A DNA stretch of 64,000 bases from Ferruginibacter sp. HRS2-29 (GTDB taxonomy: Bacteria; Bacteroidota; Bacteroidia; Chitinophagales; Chitinophagaceae): NCBI RefSeq assembly GCF_024343615.1, contig NZ_RJUB01000123.1:111445-175444 (forward strand), given 5' to 3'. Under the pieces are notes generated by a model. The model worked only from the letters and a program-made list of their open reading frames with translations, ran no database searches and was not told where the DNA came from. Positions 1-7,933 of the stretch are shown piece after piece. The stretch's first letter is position 1. Every line of letters starts with the position of its first letter. Made by a program: the position numbers and the translations under genes.

Positions 1-793
1 CACGATTATTGGCAGCCGCATCGCGTTGATGCACCACACGACTTTTATCGTTGATGAGATTTTCTTTCGGGATGACGTATTCTATCTTTTCCGCCGGAAC
101 AAATAAAGTGGTATTGGCCATGTGAATGGCTTTTTTGTCATACGTATCCAGTACTTCGTTCAGAGAATCCATTTTACGCACGGTAAAATCATAATCAAAA
201 CGGGCCTTTTTTACTTTAAGGTCCTTATAGAATTGTGATATCTTATCGATCAACACATAGCTGATAGGTGATATGATATTCTTATCCGTACTGCTGAAAG
301 TAAGTTCCAGAATTCCGTTCTTATTGATCTTTGCCGTCATGCCCAACTTGATGATCTCGCCACCAATGGCTCTCATGGCGGTATCGCTCCTGGGATTTTT
401 AAATGTCTTGCCAAAGAATGATGTTGAATTATTCTCATTGTCCATCAACAGCTCCGCGATGCGTTTGTTGCCCAGTTCAGGCACTCTTTCCATCGCCACG
501 GCTTCACGGGTGGTACGGCTTGTTGCCAGCTCCACGATGTTGATGGAAGCTTCCTGGCTGAAACTTTTTGGCGCATCGGAAATACCGGTAAGCGTACTGA
601 TAAGACTGCTGGTTGCAGAGTTTTCGTTGGAAGCAGTAAGGGGAAAAACAGATGCTTTTGCCGTGTAGACCACAGGGATTCGCTTGGCATATATATACAA
701 CGCACCACCCAGCAATATTCCTGCTACCAATATCAGCAACTTGAGCTTTCCGAGCCTTCTGACTATTTTTCGTGTAAGTTCTATTGTCGTCAC
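1..793 (-). CDS. Wzz-type polysaccharide chain-length determinant (partial, runs off the window)
   Basis: The minus strand is open from position 793 to the window edge (264 codons, C-terminus missing). The frame starts with GTG at 793-791, which puts the ATG-less N-terminus 12 bases after the stop of the SLBB gene. The N-terminus is basic (KIVRRLGKLK) and is followed by one hydrophobic segment at about residues 17-36 (LLILVAGILLGGALYIYA), then a soluble, presumably periplasmic region starting VYTAKASVFPL. This is the plan of Wzz/GNVR polysaccharide co-polymerases, inner-membrane proteins that set the length of capsule or exopolysaccharide chains. The family call rests on architecture and on the SLBB export protein upstream in the same direction, so the two probably form an operon. 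The tyrosine kinase domain sometimes fused to such proteins would lie outside the window and cannot be judged. Confidence 0.72.
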   Translation of the reverse strand, partial: MTTIELTRKIVRRLGKLKLLILVAGILLGGALYIYAKRIPVVYTAKASVFPLTASNENSATSSLISTLTGISDAPKSFSQEASINIVELATSRTTREAVAMERVPELGNKRIAELLMDNENNSTSFFGKTFKNPRSDTAMRAIGGEIIKLGMTAKINKNGILELTFSSTDKNIISPISYVLIDKISQFYKDLKVKKARFDYDFTVRKMDSLNEVLDTYDKKAIHMANTTLFVPAEKIEYVIPKENLINDKSRVVHQRDAAANNR

Positions 794-805
794 CGGTTAC
801 AAGAT

Positions 806-3199
806 TTAATTGATGCTTCTTAAAAGGATAGCTGTTAATACTACCGGTATTGCAGCTACCAGTACAGATTTGGTAAGGTCGCCAACTTCCTGGCCTTTAG
901 GCCGTACAGGTACGATGATGACTGAACCTTCTTCCACCTTCGGGTAGAAGTTGAAGAAAAGGAAACTTCTCGTACGCCTGCTCCTTCCGTTTGCATAGGT
1001 TACAAAAACCCTTTTGCGCCATGGTCTTACACCAAAACCACCAGCCTTGTCTATATAATAAAGAAGGTTGGTATGTTCCTTATCAAACGTAATTTTCAAT
1101 GGTGCCTGTACACTTCCTTCCACTGTTACGAAAGGATTGATCTCCGGAACGAATACCACATCTTTTTCCTGGAGGATGATATCGTATTTTGAATTGCGGT
1201 ATTTCAGCGCTTTGTACAGATCGATGCTCACCGGCTCATCTATTGATTTGGCTTTTGCGATCAGCAAACTATCCACCCCTTTGCCCAGGCCGTTTGTATC
1301 GATCCGTGGCCTTTCCACAATGTTCTCCCTCAACAGGTCGGTCTTTGGCCTCATCAACACAGCGCCGCTAAGATTGGCATTGTCTTTAAGCCCGCCTGCC
1401 CTGTCGATGAAAGAAGAAAGCCGTTCATATTTACTCAGGCGTGGGTATAAACCCGGGTATTTCACCAACCCACTCAGCGTGATATTTTGTTGCAGTTCGA
1501 AAGACGGGTTCTTGCGCACAAATATCTGGTCATAAGGCTTCAGCTTTATCAATGCTGATGCTGAGTCCAGTTGCAGATCCGATGGGATCGCATAAGATTT
1601 TACAATCGTACGTGTAGGCTTGATGGCTTTTTTTGCAGAATCGATATCAACGATACTGGATATTTCCAGGCGGCCGTATTCTGCAGATTGTTTGATCCCC
1701 CCCGACAAATAGATCAGATCCTGCAAGGTCATGCCTCCGTATTTTTTTACTTTGCCTTCTTTGCGTACTTCACCAAAAATTTCAACGAATTGCTGCTCGC
1801 CAAAATCGCTTTGCGAAAACAATTGAATGACATCGTTTGCCTGCAGCAATACATTACTGCCGTTATTTACATTATCATCGTCAATACCTGTAAGATCTAT
1901 TTCCAGCCTGTCGGATTGCAGGTTGGTAGAATCGCCCGCCCCGCGGAAAATATATGCTCTTGGCAGATAGGTATTACGTGTAACGCCACCAGCCCTATTG
2001 ATCACATCGAATAAACGATCGCCTTTCCGCAATTCATAAACGGCCGGATAAGTGATCTCGCCGCGTACCTCCACCTTATTGGAAATACCGGCTTTGATAA
2101 GATCCACTTTCACGATATCACCATCCTGCAGTAAAAAATCTTCTCCTGAAAATTTCAGGATCGCATTGGCGTTCACGTCACGCTGCATCTGCTGTTCATT
2201 CTCTGTGCGGATAACTTTGAGATTGGAGGCCAACGCGTCTGCGTTGAAACCGCCGGAATATTTCAGCAATGCCTTTACCCCTTCATCACTTTTCAACTGG
2301 TAATACATCGGCCTTTTGAACTGTCCGGTTGCCAATACTTTCTTTTCTACAAAACTTACGATGACAAAATCGTTGTTCTGCAGGTAGATATGTTTACCAA
2401 AATCGCCACTGGTAAGATATTTATATACATCCAGCGTTTCGATCGTTACACCGGCTCTTTTGATCTGTATGTTGCGGAGGTTCCCGAACTGCGATACGCC
2501 TCCCGCTTTTGAAATAACATTGAACGCGTTGCTGAAGGCAGAAACCGTCTGGATGCCAGGCTGGTTTACTTCTCCCACCACGTTCACATTGATGGAACGC
2601 GGCTGGCCGATGGAAATGGAAATATTCGTCCCCACAGGCACCACGCTTTTGAACCTGGAGTACACGATGGCACGTGCATTTTCAAAGGTCATGCCCGCCA
2701 CATTTATTTTCCCTAATCCCTGCGGGAAAATAGCGCCATCCCTTGCCACTACATAACTTTCCTGGAATTCCGCAGCGCCCCAGAGCGCCACGATGATATG
2801 ATCGCCCACCCCCAATGGATAATCCAGCGGCGGAGTAGATAATTCAGAAAGATCGGTTACCGCCGCACTGCTGAAGATGTCTTCACCATAGGTTTTATCG
2901 GGAGAATAACCGCTTCTTTTGATATTATCCTTGATATTATCCTGCATTACGCTATCCTGATCTACCTTATTGTTGGTAGCCATTTTCGCATTCTTATCCT
3001 GGCCGGTCTGCCTGTTTTTATCGCTTAATAAAGTAGACAACTGGGTCTGCGTATAATTTTTGTAATCGGTTGGAAGTTCTCCAGGGTTCTGGATGTTCGG
3101 AATTTCTGGTGGTGGCTGGCAAAGCGCCGAAAAGGCTGAAAACATTAAAAGTGCCATGACAAAAAACCGATATAAAAAACTCCTTATTCCAAGTTGCAT
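806..3199 (-). CDS. Wza-like polysaccharide export protein with six SLBB repeats
   Basis: An outer-membrane or periplasmic polysaccharide export protein of about 797 residues. I chose the ATG at 3199, which gives MQLGIRSFLYRFF followed by a hydrophobic signal segment ending near SALCQ. A longer in-frame ATG at 3238 exists but would put charged residues in front of the signal and crowd the upstream gene. A Poly_export domain (PLGVGDHIIVALWG, about 124-200) is followed by about six SLBB-type repeats. Each has a G-x-[VIF]-x-x-P-like start and an AGG or SGG turn (for example VNVVGEVNQPG, VEVRGEITYPA, VEIFGEVRKEG, ITLSGLVKYPG). The last 20 residues are hydrophobic (VLVAAIPVVLTAILL), as in Wza-type proteins where a C-terminal helix spans the outer membrane. 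It is larger than classical Wza (about 380 aa), which is usual in Bacteroidota. It is transcribed just ahead of the Wzz-type gene. Confidence 0.9.
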   Translation of the reverse strand: MQLGIRSFLYRFFVMALLMFSAFSALCQPPPEIPNIQNPGELPTDYKNYTQTQLSTLLSDKNRQTGQDKNAKMATNNKVDQDSVMQDNIKDNIKRSGYSPDKTYGEDIFSSAAVTDLSELSTPPLDYPLGVGDHIIVALWGAAEFQESYVVARDGAIFPQGLGKINVAGMTFENARAIVYSRFKSVVPVGTNISISIGQPRSINVNVVGEVNQPGIQTVSAFSNAFNVISKAGGVSQFGNLRNIQIKRAGVTIETLDVYKYLTSGDFGKHIYLQNNDFVIVSFVEKKVLATGQFKRPMYYQLKSDEGVKALLKYSGGFNADALASNLKVIRTENEQQMQRDVNANAILKFSGEDFLLQDGDIVKVDLIKAGISNKVEVRGEITYPAVYELRKGDRLFDVINRAGGVTRNTYLPRAYIFRGAGDSTNLQSDRLEIDLTGIDDDNVNNGSNVLLQANDVIQLFSQSDFGEQQFVEIFGEVRKEGKVKKYGGMTLQDLIYLSGGIKQSAEYGRLEISSIVDIDSAKKAIKPTRTIVKSYAIPSDLQLDSASALIKLKPYDQIFVRKNPSFELQQNITLSGLVKYPGLYPRLSKYERLSSFIDRAGGLKDNANLSGAVLMRPKTDLLRENIVERPRIDTNGLGKGVDSLLIAKAKSIDEPVSIDLYKALKYRNSKYDIILQEKDVVFVPEINPFVTVEGSVQAPLKITFDKEHTNLLYYIDKAGGFGVRPWRKRVFVTYANGRSRRTRSFLFFNFYPKVEEGSVIIVPVRPKGQEVGDLTKSVLVAAIPVVLTAILLRSIN

Positions 3200-3248
3200 C
3201 TGAGTGGTGGGATTGGTGTTAAATTTTATTATGGGCAAATATAATGTT

Positions 3249-4196
3249 TTATTTGTGTGTCTGAGGCAGATACAGCCTGTACTCTTCCCAGATCTCCTTT
3301 ACTATTTCCGCCGCAGGTTTTATTTCGCCGATCAGGGCGCTCACCTGCCCTATTTCCAGTTCGCCTTCTTCCAGGTCGCCGTCAAACATACCCTTTTTGG
3401 CCCTTCCTCTTCCGAGCAATTGCTCCAGCTCCGGTATGGCGGCCCCTGATAATTCGGCCTGGCGTACGGCTTCGTAAAATTTATTCTTCAATAAACGCAC
3501 GGGAGTCAGTTGTTTAAGCGATAAGGCCGTATCGCCTTCTTTGGCCTTGATAACAAGGTGTTTAAAATTATCGTGATTGGAAGCTTCCCTGCTGGCCACA
3601 AAGCGGCTCCCGATCGAAACGCCTTCTGCACCAAGTACCATCGCTGCCATCATCTGCCGGCCTGTAGCTATTCCACCTGCGGCAATGACGGGAATCTCCA
3701 CTGCCTGGCTTACCGCCGGGATCAATACCATCGTGGTCGTTTCTTCCCGGCCATTGTGCCCGCCGGCTTCAAATCCTTCCGCTACCACAGCATCGCAACC
3801 CGCATCCTGCGCTTTCAGCGCAAATTTTGAACTGCTCACCACATGCACCACTTTGATACCATGCTGCTGCAGTTGTGCAGTGTATGTTTTTGGGTTGCCG
3901 GCACTGCTGAAAACCACCGGCACTTGTTGCTCGATGATCGTTTGGATATGTTCGCCGATATCGGGATATAATAATGGTATGTTGACCCCGAAAGGTTTGC
4001 CGGTAGCAGCCTTACATTTGATGATATGTTCTTTGAGCACTTCGGGGTACATGCTCCCGCTGCCGATCACTCCCATTCCGCCAGCATTGCTGACGGCACT
4101 CGCCAGCCTCCATCCGCTGGTCCAGATCATTCCGGCCTGGATAATGGGGATTTCAATACCGAACAGATCGGTGATTCTTTTGGTGGAAATTTTCAT
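3249..4196 (-). CDS. FabK/nitronate monooxygenase-family flavin oxidoreductase
   Basis: A 315-residue TIM-barrel FMN enzyme of the 2-nitropropane dioxygenase / enoyl-ACP reductase II family. Visible marks are the N-terminal IPIIQAGMIWTSG, the central EGFEAGGHNG with the family's active-site histidine, and the phosphate-binding IPVIAAGGIATGRQ followed by LGAEGVSIGSRF. The family contains both FabK, which reduces enoyl-ACP in fatty acid synthesis, and nitronate monooxygenases, and the sequence alone does not separate them. The length and the GGHNG motif fit either. The ATG at 4196 lies only about 5 bases from the start of a large palindromic repeat at 4202, so the native promoter must lie within or beyond that element. 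The stop is about 50 bases from the chosen SLBB start. Confidence 0.85.
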   Translation of the reverse strand: MKISTKRITDLFGIEIPIIQAGMIWTSGWRLASAVSNAGGMGVIGSGSMYPEVLKEHIIKCKAATGKPFGVNIPLLYPDIGEHIQTIIEQQVPVVFSSAGNPKTYTAQLQQHGIKVVHVVSSSKFALKAQDAGCDAVVAEGFEAGGHNGREETTTMVLIPAVSQAVEIPVIAAGGIATGRQMMAAMVLGAEGVSIGSRFVASREASNHDNFKHLVIKAKEGDTALSLKQLTPVRLLKNKFYEAVRQAELSGAAIPELEQLLGRGRAKKGMFDGDLEEGELEIGQVSALIGEIKPAAEIVKEIWEEYRLYLPQTHK

Positions 4197-4201
4197 GGGG
4201 C

Positions 4202-4499
4202 AAATTACGAATTACAAATTACGAATTACGAATTAAGGAGGAGAAGATGGAAGGGGGAAAAGGAGCACAGATTTTAAAGGGATGAAGGGGATTGCACAGA
4301 TTGTTTTTCACAAAGTGAAAAACGGAAATGCAGTTTATAAATCTTTAGGCTTTAATAAAAATTACAATATTTATAAACTGGATTTCGGTTTTCTGCGAAG
4401 TAGAAAACAATCTGTGCAATCCCCTTCATCCCTTTGAAATCCGCGATCCACTCTCGCTTCGATCACATTCGTAATTCGTAATTAATAATTCTTAATTGA
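4202..4499. repeat. Cruciform-type intergenic element, copy 1
   Basis: This palindromic element fills the whole gap between the nucleotidyltransferase and FabK-like genes. Outer arms are arrays of the 7-bp word AATTACG (and variants) on the left and its complement CGTAATT on the right. Inside come a paired block built on GGGATGAAGGGGATTGCACA and TGTGCAATCCCCTTCATCCC, then a lateral hairpin TTTTTCAC-aaa-GTGAAAAA, then the block AATGCAGTTTATAA, an unpaired centre, the degenerate complement of that block, a second lateral hairpin TTTTCTGC-gaa-GTAGAAAA, and the closing block. It encodes no protein. The same plan recurs at 25054, 53963 and 60558. Confidence 0.9.
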
Positions 4500-4501
4500 T
4501 T

Positions 4502-5509
4502 TTATCTTCCGCTTCCTCCCAGGTCTATCGCTGTATTATCGCCGATATTCAGGTTTCGGCTCACACCTTTCACTTCGGCATCGCTGCCAATGAGGGAGTT
4601 GTTGAGTACGATCTCATAAAGGTTGGAATAGGCGCCAATGATAGAGTCTTTTATGATGGCATGGTTCACGATCGTGTGGTCGCCGATGGCCACATTGGGA
4701 CCGATCACCGAATTCTGGATCACACAGCCTGTACCGATGCTTACCGGGGGAATAATGATGCTGTTAGAATAATCTTCTGAAGTCTTTGCGTTTCCGCCGA
4801 ATTTTTTAAGCAGGATGGCATTGGATGCCAGCAGGGATTCTTTTTTTCCGCAATCGAACCAGTTCTGCACTTTAAACGCCTGGAATTTCGCCCCTTGCTG
4901 GATCATACATTCGAGCGCATCGGTGAGGTTGAATTCGTCGTAGCTCCTGATCTGGTTGTCCTGGATCTTTTTCAGGCAGCCGAAAAGCAGGTCGGTCTCT
5001 TTTATTTTATATACTCCCACCAGGGCCATGTTACTTTTGGGAATAGATGGTTTTTCTACTACGCGGCTGATGAAAAAACTGTCATCTTCCATTTCGGCCA
5101 CGCCGAAATTTCGTGGATCATCCACTTTTTTCACCCCAAGCATGGAAAATGGGGTGCGGATCATTTCCGTTACATCATACTCGGCGATGGTATCCCCCAG
5201 CACGATGAGCACTTCATCGTGCCCCACAATTTCCCTGGTAAGGTCGATGGCATGACCTGTTCCATGGCGTTCGCTCTGTGTAACAAAGTGACAATTGAGG
5301 TCGGGGTAATTGCTGGTGACATAATCCTGGATCTTTTCGCCCAGGTACCCGATGATGAAGATAAAATCCCTGATTCCGGCATCGCGTAGCTGATCCACGA
5401 TGATGCTGAGTATGGTTTTCCCGGCAAGCGGGATCAATGCTTTTGGTTGCGTGTAGGTATGTGGCCGGAGCTTCGTGCCTGCGCCCGCCACTGGTATGAT
5501 AGCCTTCAT
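4502..5509 (-). CDS. Sugar-1-phosphate nucleotidyltransferase with left-handed beta-helix tail
   Basis: A 335-residue nucleotidyltransferase that activates a sugar 1-phosphate to an NDP-sugar. The N-terminal signature AGAGTKLRPHTYTQPKALIP matches the GxGTRLRPLT...PKP motif of RmlA/GlmU/GalU-type enzymes, with Lys in place of the usual Arg. The catalytic domain runs to about residue 235 (VVEKPSIP, FDCGKKESLL). The C-terminal about 90 residues are hexapeptide repeats (IGTGCVIQNSVIGPNVAIGDHT), so a left-handed beta-helix that often mediates trimerisation. The substrate cannot be read from sequence: glucose-, mannose- or N-acetylglucosamine-1-phosphate are all possible. The nearby polysaccharide export genes suggest a role in supplying precursors. 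The stop codon lies right against the repeat element at 4202-4499. Confidence 0.88.
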   Translation of the reverse strand: MKAIIPVAGAGTKLRPHTYTQPKALIPLAGKTILSIIVDQLRDAGIRDFIFIIGYLGEKIQDYVTSNYPDLNCHFVTQSERHGTGHAIDLTREIVGHDEVLIVLGDTIAEYDVTEMIRTPFSMLGVKKVDDPRNFGVAEMEDDSFFISRVVEKPSIPKSNMALVGVYKIKETDLLFGCLKKIQDNQIRSYDEFNLTDALECMIQQGAKFQAFKVQNWFDCGKKESLLASNAILLKKFGGNAKTSEDYSNSIIIPPVSIGTGCVIQNSVIGPNVAIGDHTIVNHAIIKDSIIGAYSNLYEIVLNNSLIGSDAEVKGVSRNLNIGDNTAIDLGGSGR

Positions 5510-5581
5510 TTATAAACGCGTCCGTTATTACGGAGTCTTTGGTTTACAATATAATTCTCTGCTTAAAACCCGGAAGATATG

Positions 5582-5654
5582 TTAGCCGGGAAGACGGGAA
5601 GAAAACTCAAAATATCTCACAACATTCCTGCTTTCTTCCCGTCTTCCCGGCTAA
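5582..5654. repeat. Perfect 23-bp inverted repeat (GCCGGGAAGACGGGAAG family)
   Basis: Arms at 5582-5604 and 5632-5654 are exact reverse complements over 23 bases around a 27-base loop. The core is GCCGGGAAGACGGGAAG. There is no T-run directly after either arm, so a simple terminator is not obvious. The site lies between divergent starts (the nucleotidyltransferase at 5509 and glyA at 5788), where a terminator would not be expected. A degenerate relative sits at 16758-16904 upstream of uvrA. Confidence 0.9.
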
Positions 5655-5737
5655 ACGACTTCCGCATCAAAAGTGAAAGTAATACATTTTAGATAACAGC
5701 GTATCAATCGTCACTTTAATTAGACATTATTTAAAAA

Positions 5738-5768
5738 TTGCGTAAAAACTATGCCATGCTTATATTTG
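5738..5768 (+). promoter_or_regulatory. Probable glyA promoter
   Basis: A TATATTTG box at 5761-5768 matches the Bacteroidota -7 consensus TAnnTTTG exactly. A TTG at 5738-5740 lies 20 bases upstream, in the usual position of the -33 box. Transcription would start near 5774, giving a leader of about 14 bases before the glyA ATG at 5788. Confidence 0.6.
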
Positions 5769-5787
5769 CGCTACAAAAAAATCCTCC

Positions 5788-7068
5788 ATGCAAAGAGATA
5801 CCGTCATTTTCGACCTCATCGATAAAGAACTTGAAAGACAACGCAAAGGGATCGAGCTCATCGCCAGCGAAAACTTCACCAGCCTGCAGGTAATACAAGC
5901 CATGGGCACATCGCTTACCAATAAGTATGCGGAAGGTTATCCCGGCAGGCGTTATTATGGTGGTTGCGAAGTGATCGACCAGATAGAACAACTGGCGATC
6001 GACCGTATCAAAGAAGTGTTCAATTGCGAATATGCCAACGTGCAGCCACATAGCGGCGCACAGGCCAATGCCGCACTGATGCTGGCCATCCTTCAGCCCG
6101 GAGATAAGATCCTGGGGCTCGACCTCAGTATGGGCGGACATCTTACCCACGGCTCACCAGTAAATTTTTCGGGGAAATTATATCAGCCGCATTTTTACAC
6201 AGTAAAAAATGATACCGGCCTCATCGATTATGAAATGCTGGAAGAAAAAGCACGTGCTGAAAAGCCAAAGCTGATCATTGCCGGCGCATCGGCTTACAGC
6301 CGCGACATCGATTATCCACGTATCCGCAAAGTGGCCGACGAAATAGGCGCCTTTGTAATGTGTGATATGGCACATCCTGCGGGATTGATCGCCAAAGGTT
6401 TGCTGAGCTCCCCATTCGATCATTGCCATTTCGTAACCAGCACTACGCATAAAACTTTACGCGGCCCTCGCGGCGGTATCATCCTCATGAAAAAGGATTT
6501 TGAAAACCCATTCGGGCTCAAAGATCTCAAAGGCAATACCCGTATGATGAGCAACCTGCTGGACATGGCGGTTTTTCCGGGTACGCAGGGAGGCCCGCTC
6601 GAGCATGTAATCGCTGCCAAAGCAGTCGCCTTCGGGGAATTGCTCACCGACGAATACACAACTTATATTACCCAGGTACAAAAGAATGCCCAGGCGATGG
6701 CTAAAGCATTTGTAGCAAAAGATTATAATATCATCAGCGGCGGTACAGACAATCACCTGATGCTGATCGATCTCCGCAATAAAAATATCAGTGGTAAAAA
6801 AGCGCAGGAAACACTGGATAAAGCACATATCACGCTGAATAAAAACGCAGTGCCTTACGATGATAAGAGCCCGTTCGTCACCAGTGGCATCCGTGTAGGT
6901 GTGCCGGCCGTTACTACCCGCGGCATGAAGGAAGAGCATATGCAGACCATCGTAGACCTGATCGACAAAGTGCTGATGAATGTTGATGACGAAGCTGTGA
7001 TTAATTCCGTAAAAGAAGAGGTATTTACATTTATGGCACAATTTCCGCTTTATCCTGAACTACCATAA
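5788..7068 (+). CDS. glyA: Serine hydroxymethyltransferase
   Basis: A 426-residue PLP enzyme interconverting serine and glycine while loading one-carbon units onto tetrahydrofolate in the cytosol. The family length is about 415-430. Clear marks are the N-terminal [34 protein letters not shown], the PLP-binding [12 protein letters not shown] with the Schiff-base lysine at residue 222, and [11 protein letters not shown]. The start at 5788 is the only ATG near the family N-terminus, and a promoter-like box lies about 20 bases upstream. The DUF4293 gene follows after 12 bases and is probably co-transcribed. Confidence 0.98.
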   Translation: MQRDTVIFDLIDKELERQRKGIELIASENFTSLQVIQAMGTSLTNKYAEGYPGRRYYGGCEVIDQIEQLAIDRIKEVFNCEYANVQPHSGAQANAALMLAILQPGDKILGLDLSMGGHLTHGSPVNFSGKLYQPHFYTVKNDTGLIDYEMLEEKARAEKPKLIIAGASAYSRDIDYPRIRKVADEIGAFVMCDMAHPAGLIAKGLLSSPFDHCHFVTSTTHKTLRGPRGGIILMKKDFENPFGLKDLKGNTRMMSNLLDMAVFPGTQGGPLEHVIAAKAVAFGELLTDEYTTYITQVQKNAQAMAKAFVAKDYNIISGGTDNHLMLIDLRNKNISGKKAQETLDKAHITLNKNAVPYDDKSPFVTSGIRVGVPAVTTRGMKEEHMQTIVDLIDKVLMNVDDEAVINSVKEEVFTFMAQFPLYPELP

Positions 7069-7080
7069 TAAAAACAATTT

Positions 7081-7500
7081 ATGTTACAACGTATACAATC
7101 CATCTGGTTATTACTTGCTTCTGCCTGTGCCTTCGCGGGATTGAAGTTTCCATTTTACAGCGGCACCGACAAAACCGGCATCCCCTCCTCTTTGCTGAGT
7201 GGCGCATCTAAAAGTGCCCCCATCTACCTGCTCATACTCACGGTAGCCGTAGCTGTGATCGCCCTGGTGACGATATTTCTTTTTAAGAACAGAACTTTGC
7301 AGATCCGCTTGTGCATTGTGAATCTATTGCTGCAGGCTGGTCTCACTTATCTGTATTATCATCAGTCCACCTTATTTACCGGGGGTACATTTGCCCTTAC
7401 TTCCATCCTGCAACCGGCAGTACTGGTGTTCCTGGTTCTCGCCATCGGCGGCATAAGGAAGGATAGTAAGATCATTGCGGATAGCAACAGGCTTCGATAG
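7081..7500 (+). CDS. DUF4293-type small membrane protein
   Basis: A 139-residue protein with four predicted membrane segments: IWLLLASACAFAGLKF, APIYLLILTVAVAVIALVTI, LCIVNLLLQAGLTYLYY and ILQPAVLVFLVLAIGGI. The start MLQRIQSIWLLLA and the four-helix layout match the Bacteroidota family DUF4293 as I remember it. Its function is not known. It follows glyA with 12 bases between stop and start, so the two probably share a transcript, which would end at the terminator just downstream. Confidence 0.75.
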   Translation: MLQRIQSIWLLLASACAFAGLKFPFYSGTDKTGIPSSLLSGASKSAPIYLLILTVAVAVIALVTIFLFKNRTLQIRLCIVNLLLQAGLTYLYYHQSTLFTGGTFALTSILQPAVLVFLVLAIGGIRKDSKIIADSNRLR

Positions 7501-7577
7501 AGTGCAGACTACCGATGACCGCTGGTTCTTTAGAGTTGACTATTTTTTTGGTATAAACCCTTTAATACAATTGATAA

Positions 7578-7604
7578 ATGCCTGCATAATAGCGGGTATT
7601 TTTA
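7578..7604 (+). terminator. Rho-independent terminator after glyA-DUF4293
   Basis: An 8-bp stem (ATGCCTGC with GCGGGTAT, including two G-U pairs) closes a 6-base ATAATA loop and is followed by TTTTTATTT. It lies about 78 bases past the DUF4293 stop and separates this transcript from the thr operon leader. Confidence 0.6.
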
Positions 7605-7640
7605 TTTATATGCAATTATAAAGCAAGAACAATGATCGAT

Positions 7641-7680
7641 CGTCGGTTGTCTGTGGTCGGTCGTCCGTCGTTGGTGGTTG
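7641..7680. repeat. Degenerate 7-bp tandem array (CGTCGGT-like)
   Basis: Five consecutive 7-base units (CGTCGGT, TGTCTGT, GGTCGGT, CGTCCGT, CGTTGGT) plus a partial sixth lie between the DUF4293 terminator and the thr leader. The words resemble the TTGTCGG array inside metG at 40091-40132. No convincing second arm is seen. The rest of the 433-base gap (7501-7933) holds the terminator at 7578 and the thr leader from about 7740. Confidence 0.65.
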
Positions 7681-7754
7681 CAATCGCCGTTCAACATTTA
7701 AAAAATTTCTAACTGTTTAAGGTTTTTTCTGAAATATTTCCTACATTAGTGCTG

Positions 7755-7835
7755 ATGTTTTACAACAACACACATATTTCCCCGCTTTTTACAGTAGTTT
7801 TTTCAACTACTGCCACAACAATTACAACCCGCTAA
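7755..7835 (+). CDS. Threonine-rich leader peptide of the thr operon
   Basis: A 26-codon reading frame ATG to TAA. Eight of its 26 codons are Thr and two are Ile, and its C-terminal half reads STTATTITTR before the stop. This is the composition of the E. coli thr operon leader peptide, where ribosome stalling at Thr/Ile codons controls transcription of thrABC. The frame stops 98 bases before thrA, and the stop codon lies in the loop of a hairpin followed by a T-run (7825-7849). It is far too short for ordinary gene calling. The call rests on composition, position and the downstream hairpin; I infer function by analogy and found no clear ribosome-binding site, which is normal for Bacteroidota. 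Confidence 0.75.
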   Translation: MFYNNTHISPLFTVVFSTTATTITTR

Positions 7836-7849
7836 GGGTTGCACTTTTT
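7825..7849 (+). terminator. Candidate attenuator hairpin of the thr operon
   Basis: CAACCC at 7825-7830 pairs exactly with GGGTTG at 7836-7841 around the loop GCTAA, and TTTTT follows at 7845-7849. The TAA in the loop is the leader-peptide stop, so ribosome position would directly decide whether the stem forms. A second weak stem (TCCC/GGGA, 7877-7890) and an alternative AAGGG/CCCTT pairing (7834-7838 with 7880-7884) could provide competing structures. The pairing scheme needs a folding calculation. Confidence 0.5.
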
Positions 7850-7933
7850 CATATCACCCCATGGGCATAACGCTTTTCCCCCTTCAGGGATTCGGACAAT
7901 TTTCTTATTCATTCTTATTCTTAAATCAACAAC

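Noticed and set aside
7501..7933. A riboswitch ahead of thrA
   Set aside because: I recognise no known riboswitch consensus; the Thr-rich reading frame explains the leader better.
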